Of a DNA stretch of 8,419 nt, positions 6,339 to 8,419 are shown piece by piece. The stretch spans positions 1-8,419 of the forward strand of contig JAURGS010000104.1 in assembly GCA_030833685.1 (NCBI GenBank). Reading direction: 5' to 3'. Within the stretch, counting starts at the first letter, position 1. Every line of letters starts with the position of its first letter. This stretch comes from Rhodoferax sp. (GTDB lineage Bacteria > Pseudomonadota > Gammaproteobacteria > Burkholderiales > Burkholderiaceae_C). The position numbers were made by a program, and so were the translations under genes. The notes under the pieces were generated by a model that did not search any database, was not told the origin of the DNA, and saw only the letters and a program-made list of their open reading frames with translations.

Positions 6339-7072
6339 GTATTCGAGATATTCACTGGTTCAGGTTCGCCTCGCCACCAAACTTTTACCACCTTGCGGGT
6401 AGGCTTTGGCCGTATTTCGCGGCTTTAGCTGCAGTCCTCACGCTTGTTGGCTTATGGATTGGTTTTTTTGTGGCGCCCATTGATGCGCAACAGGGCCAGG
6501 GCTATCGCATTATTTTTGTGCACGTCCCCACCTCGCAAATGTCCATGTTGATTTACTTGGTCATGGCAGGCTGGGCGGCCTGGGGCCTGGCATTTAACAC
6601 CCGCTTATCCGGCATGATGGCTGCTGCTTTGGCGCCGACGGGTGCACTGTTTGCTTTCCTGTCACTGGTCACGGGCTCGCTATGGGGCAAGCCCATGTGG
6701 GGCACGTGGTGGGTGTGGGATGCCCGCCTGACCTCTGAGCTGATTTTGTTTTTCTTGTACCTGGGTTTTATGGCGCTTCAGGCCAGCATCGATGATCCGC
6801 GCCGCGCCGACAAAGCCTGTGCCATCTTGGCTGTGGTGGGCGCCGTCAATGTGCCCATAATTTATTTCTCGGTGTACTGGTGGAATACGCTGCACCAAGG
6901 CGCCTCAGTCACATTAAAAGGCGCATCCATGGCCACGCCTATGCTGGTGGGCATGCTCATCATGGTGCTGGCGTTCTGGATGTATGCCATCGCAGTGGCT
7001 TTGCTGCGCGTCAGAACCATTATTCTGGACAGAGAGCGTCATACGGAGTGGGTGAAACATGCAATGGAATAG
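6335..7072 (+). CDS. ccmC: Heme-handling membrane protein CcmC
   Basis: CcmC presents heme on the periplasmic face of the inner membrane and is needed to attach it covalently to CcmE. The 245-residue protein has about six membrane segments. It carries the tryptophan-rich heme-handling motif WGKPMWGTWWVWD (117-129) and two conserved periplasmic histidines as axial heme ligands, His63 in FVHVPTSQMS and His187 in WWNTLHQGAS. These features separate it from the related, much larger CcmF. ATG 6335 overlaps the ccmB stop by ATGA, with AAGGA at 6320-6324 ten bases upstream. Length is close to the E. coli protein. The end overlaps the ccmD start by 14 bases. Confidence 0.97.
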   Translation: MSIRDIHWFRFASPPNFYHLAGRLWPYFAALAAVLTLVGLWIGFFVAPIDAQQGQGYRIIFVHVPTSQMSMLIYLVMAGWAAWGLAFNTRLSGMMAAALAPTGALFAFLSLVTGSLWGKPMWGTWWVWDARLTSELILFFLYLGFMALQASIDDPRRADKACAILAVVGAVNVPIIYFSVYWWNTLHQGASVTLKGASMATPMLVGMLIMVLAFWMYAIAVALLRVRTIILDRERHTEWVKHAME

Positions 7073-7250
7073 TTTGTCGGATTTTCTGAATATGGGCGGC
7101 TACGCCCTGTATGTTTGGGGCAGTTTCGGGGCCACCGCTGTCTGCATGGCCGCTGAGCTGTGGTTGCTTCGGGTGCGCCGACTGGCTGTGGAGGCGCAGT
7201 TGCGCAACGACAGGGGCATTTCATCGCAAAAGCGCCAGGAGGCCGCATGA
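7059..7250 (+). CDS. ccmD: Heme exporter small subunit CcmD
   Basis: CcmD is a small single-span inner-membrane protein required for release of heme-loaded CcmE from CcmABC. The 63-residue product has the family core FLNMGGYALYVWGSFG (9-24) leading into one hydrophobic segment to about residue 37. A positively charged cytoplasmic tail (LRVRRLAVEAQLR) follows, fitting the usual N-out topology. ATG 7059 is chosen because GGAG (7045-7048) lies ten bases upstream and because the core sits near the N-terminus. It overlaps the end of ccmC by 14 bases in another frame, and its TGA overlaps the ccmE ATG. Sequence conservation in this family is weak, but position and core motif make the call secure. 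Confidence 0.93.
   Translation: MQWNSLSDFLNMGGYALYVWGSFGATAVCMAAELWLLRVRRLAVEAQLRNDRGISSQKRQEAA
7237..7242 (+). promoter_or_regulatory. Strong ribosome binding site deciding the ccmE start
   Basis: AGGAGG is a perfect Shine-Dalgarno core, four bases before ATG 7247, inside the final codons of ccmD. It settles the start of ccmE against an in-frame GTG at 7160, which would add 29 residues antisense in character to CcmE and overlap most of ccmD. Confidence 0.75.
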
Positions 7251-7684
7251 AGCCACGCCACCAGCGAAGTCTATTGATCGCCGGCGGCCTTGTGGCCATT
7301 GGTCTTGCCGCGTTTTTTGTCCTCAACGCGTTTCAAAGCAATTTGGTGTTCTTCTTTTCGCCCAGCCAAATCATGGCCGGGGAGGCGCCAAAAGAGCGCG
7401 CTTTTCGCGTGGGCGGCATGGTGAAAACCGGCAGCGTGTCACGCGACAACATGACCACGCGGTTCATCGTCACCGACACGGCCAAGGACATCGAGGTCAG
7501 CTACACCGGCATCCTGCCTGACCTGTTCAAAGAGGGCAAGGGTGTTGTGGCCCAAGGCAAGCTTGACGCATCGGGCCGCTTCGCCGCCACAGAGGTTTTG
7601 GCCAAGCACGATGAAAACTACATGCCCCCAGAAGCGCAACATGCACTGGAACAGGCCAAAAAGGCTCAGGCCACATTGAAATAG
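7247..7684 (+). CDS. ccmE: Periplasmic heme chaperone CcmE
   Basis: CcmE covalently carries heme from CcmC/CcmABCD to the CcmF/H ligase in the periplasm. From ATG 7247 the 145-residue product has a cytoplasmic start MKPRHQR, one membrane anchor (about residues 8-27) and a beta-barrel OB-fold domain with FRVGGMVKTGSV (53-64) and VVAQGKLDASGRF (100-112). It then has the heme-binding motif LAKHDENYMPPE (118-129). His121 is the residue expected to bind the heme vinyl group, with Tyr125 as axial ligand; this is the common HxxxY type rather than the CxxxY variant. The tail after 130 is polar and Lys/Ala-rich, as usual. It overlaps ccmD by ATGA and is followed after 10 bases by ccmF. Length matches the family. 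Confidence 0.97.
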   Translation: MKPRHQRSLLIAGGLVAIGLAAFFVLNAFQSNLVFFFSPSQIMAGEAPKERAFRVGGMVKTGSVSRDNMTTRFIVTDTAKDIEVSYTGILPDLFKEGKGVVAQGKLDASGRFAATEVLAKHDENYMPPEAQHALEQAKKAQATLK

Positions 7685-7694
7685 AGGGCACGCC

Positions 7695-8419
7695 ATGATT
7701 CCAGAACTCGGTCACTTCGCGTTAACGCTGGCGCTTGTCTTATCAGCAGCTGTTGGTTTCTTCGCCCTCTTTGGCGCGCAACTGCAGCGAGACCACTGGC
7801 AAGCGCTGGCGCGACCTGGCGCTCAGGCCTTGTGGTTGCTGACGGTCGGTGCATTTGCCTGCCTGACCTACGCCTTTTATATCAACGACTTCTCCGTGCA
7901 GTACGTCAGCCAGCATTCGAACACCAAGCTGCCTGTCCTGTACCGCATCGCCGCCGTCTGGGGCGGCCACGAAGGTTCACTTTTGCTTTGGCTGACGATG
8001 CTGTGTTCATGGATGATGGCTGTGTCCCTGTTTTCGCGCCAATTGCCGCAAGCCATGGTGTCGCGGGTGATTGGCATCATGGCGTGGATTGCCATGGGCT
8101 TTCTCATGTTCATGCTGTTCACCTCCAATCCATTTGAGCGGCTCGCCACACCGCCGCCCGATGGACGCGATCTCAACCCTTTGCTGCAGGATCCCGGTTT
8201 GGTGTTTCACCCGCCGATGCTCTACATGGGTTACGTCGGGCTGGCTGTGCCGTTTGCTTTTGCGATTGCTGCCTTGCTCAATGGGCGACTGGACGCGGCT
8301 TGGGCACGCTGGTCGCGCCCCTGGGCCATCGCGGCATGGATTTGCCTGACGTTGGGCATTGCGCTGGGCTCCTGGTGGGCTTATTACGAGCTGGGCTGGG
8401 GCGGCTGGTGGTTTTGGGA
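7695..8419 (+). CDS. ccmF: Cytochrome c heme ligase subunit CcmF (5' part, cut by the window edge)
   Basis: CcmF is the large inner-membrane subunit of the heme lyase that, with CcmH and CcmI, transfers heme from CcmE to apocytochrome c. The first 241 residues are present and open to the right edge; the family is normally about 650 residues, so roughly 60% lies outside. Visible hallmarks are VWGGHEGSLLLW (88-99), FTSNPFERL (142-150), NPLLQDPGLVFHPPMLYMGYVG (starting at 161) with His172 as a conserved heme ligand, and the beginning of the WWD motif GWGGWWFW (234-241), whose Asp lies just beyond the edge. Several membrane spans alternate with these loops. AGAGGG (7683-7688) precedes ATG 7695 by six bases. 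No frameshift is seen. CcmG, CcmH and CcmI genes would be expected next. Confidence 0.97.
   Translation, partial: MIPELGHFALTLALVLSAAVGFFALFGAQLQRDHWQALARPGAQALWLLTVGAFACLTYAFYINDFSVQYVSQHSNTKLPVLYRIAAVWGGHEGSLLLWLTMLCSWMMAVSLFSRQLPQAMVSRVIGIMAWIAMGFLMFMLFTSNPFERLATPPPDGRDLNPLLQDPGLVFHPPMLYMGYVGLAVPFAFAIAALLNGRLDAAWARWSRPWAIAAWICLTLGIALGSWWAYYELGWGGWWFW

Noticed and set aside
6703..6708. CACGTG core in ccmC as a possible third parS (also one at bases 3-8)
   Set aside because: Only the six-base core is present. The flanking bases do not continue the parS palindrome at either place.
7160..7246. Upstream GTG start that would extend CcmE by 29 residues
   Set aside because: The extension overlaps most of ccmD in another frame, lacks CcmE homology, and puts residues before the membrane anchor. 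A perfect AGGAGG precedes ATG 7247.

Overview
The window is a GC-rich stretch of chromosome, most likely from a betaproteobacterium of the Burkholderiales (Comamonadaceae-like). The evidence is the protein character of MnmG, RsmG and the Ccm proteins, a perfect proteobacterial parS site inside mnmG, and a rhodoquinone-type RquA, which in this order is known from Rhodoferax and Brachymonas relatives. The genus cannot be fixed from the sequence alone.

Layout. From the left, the minus strand carries rsmG (gidB) and, upstream of it, mnmG (gidA), overlapping by 4 bases. This is the replication-origin-proximal gid pair that usually precedes parAB. One perfect parS (1219-1234) and one degenerate parS (72-87) lie inside these two genes. 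The leftmost ~75 bases do not look like the expected continuation: RsmG loses its last ~16-18 residues there, and the only protein-like reading is on the plus strand. A 150-bp divergent intergenic region (2680-2829) separates mnmG from three plus-strand units: a pyrophosphate-type 6-phosphofructokinase (2830-4044), rquA (4184-4927) and a tightly packed cytochrome c maturation operon, ccmA-ccmB-ccmC-ccmD-ccmE-ccmF (5008 to the right edge, ccmF cut).

How the genes fit together. MnmG and RsmG modify tRNA and 16S rRNA; their DNA probably also serves as ParB loading sites. The three plus-strand units share a bioenergetic theme. PPi-PFK spares ATP in glycolysis, RquA makes rhodoquinone for low-potential electron transfer such as fumarate reduction, and Ccm attaches heme to periplasmic c-type cytochromes. 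Together they suggest a facultative organism able to respire or ferment at low oxygen (inference). The most notable locus is the adjacent pair PPi-PFK and RquA. I found no CRISPR array, insertion sequence, rRNA or tRNA gene, and no evidence of a wholly new system.
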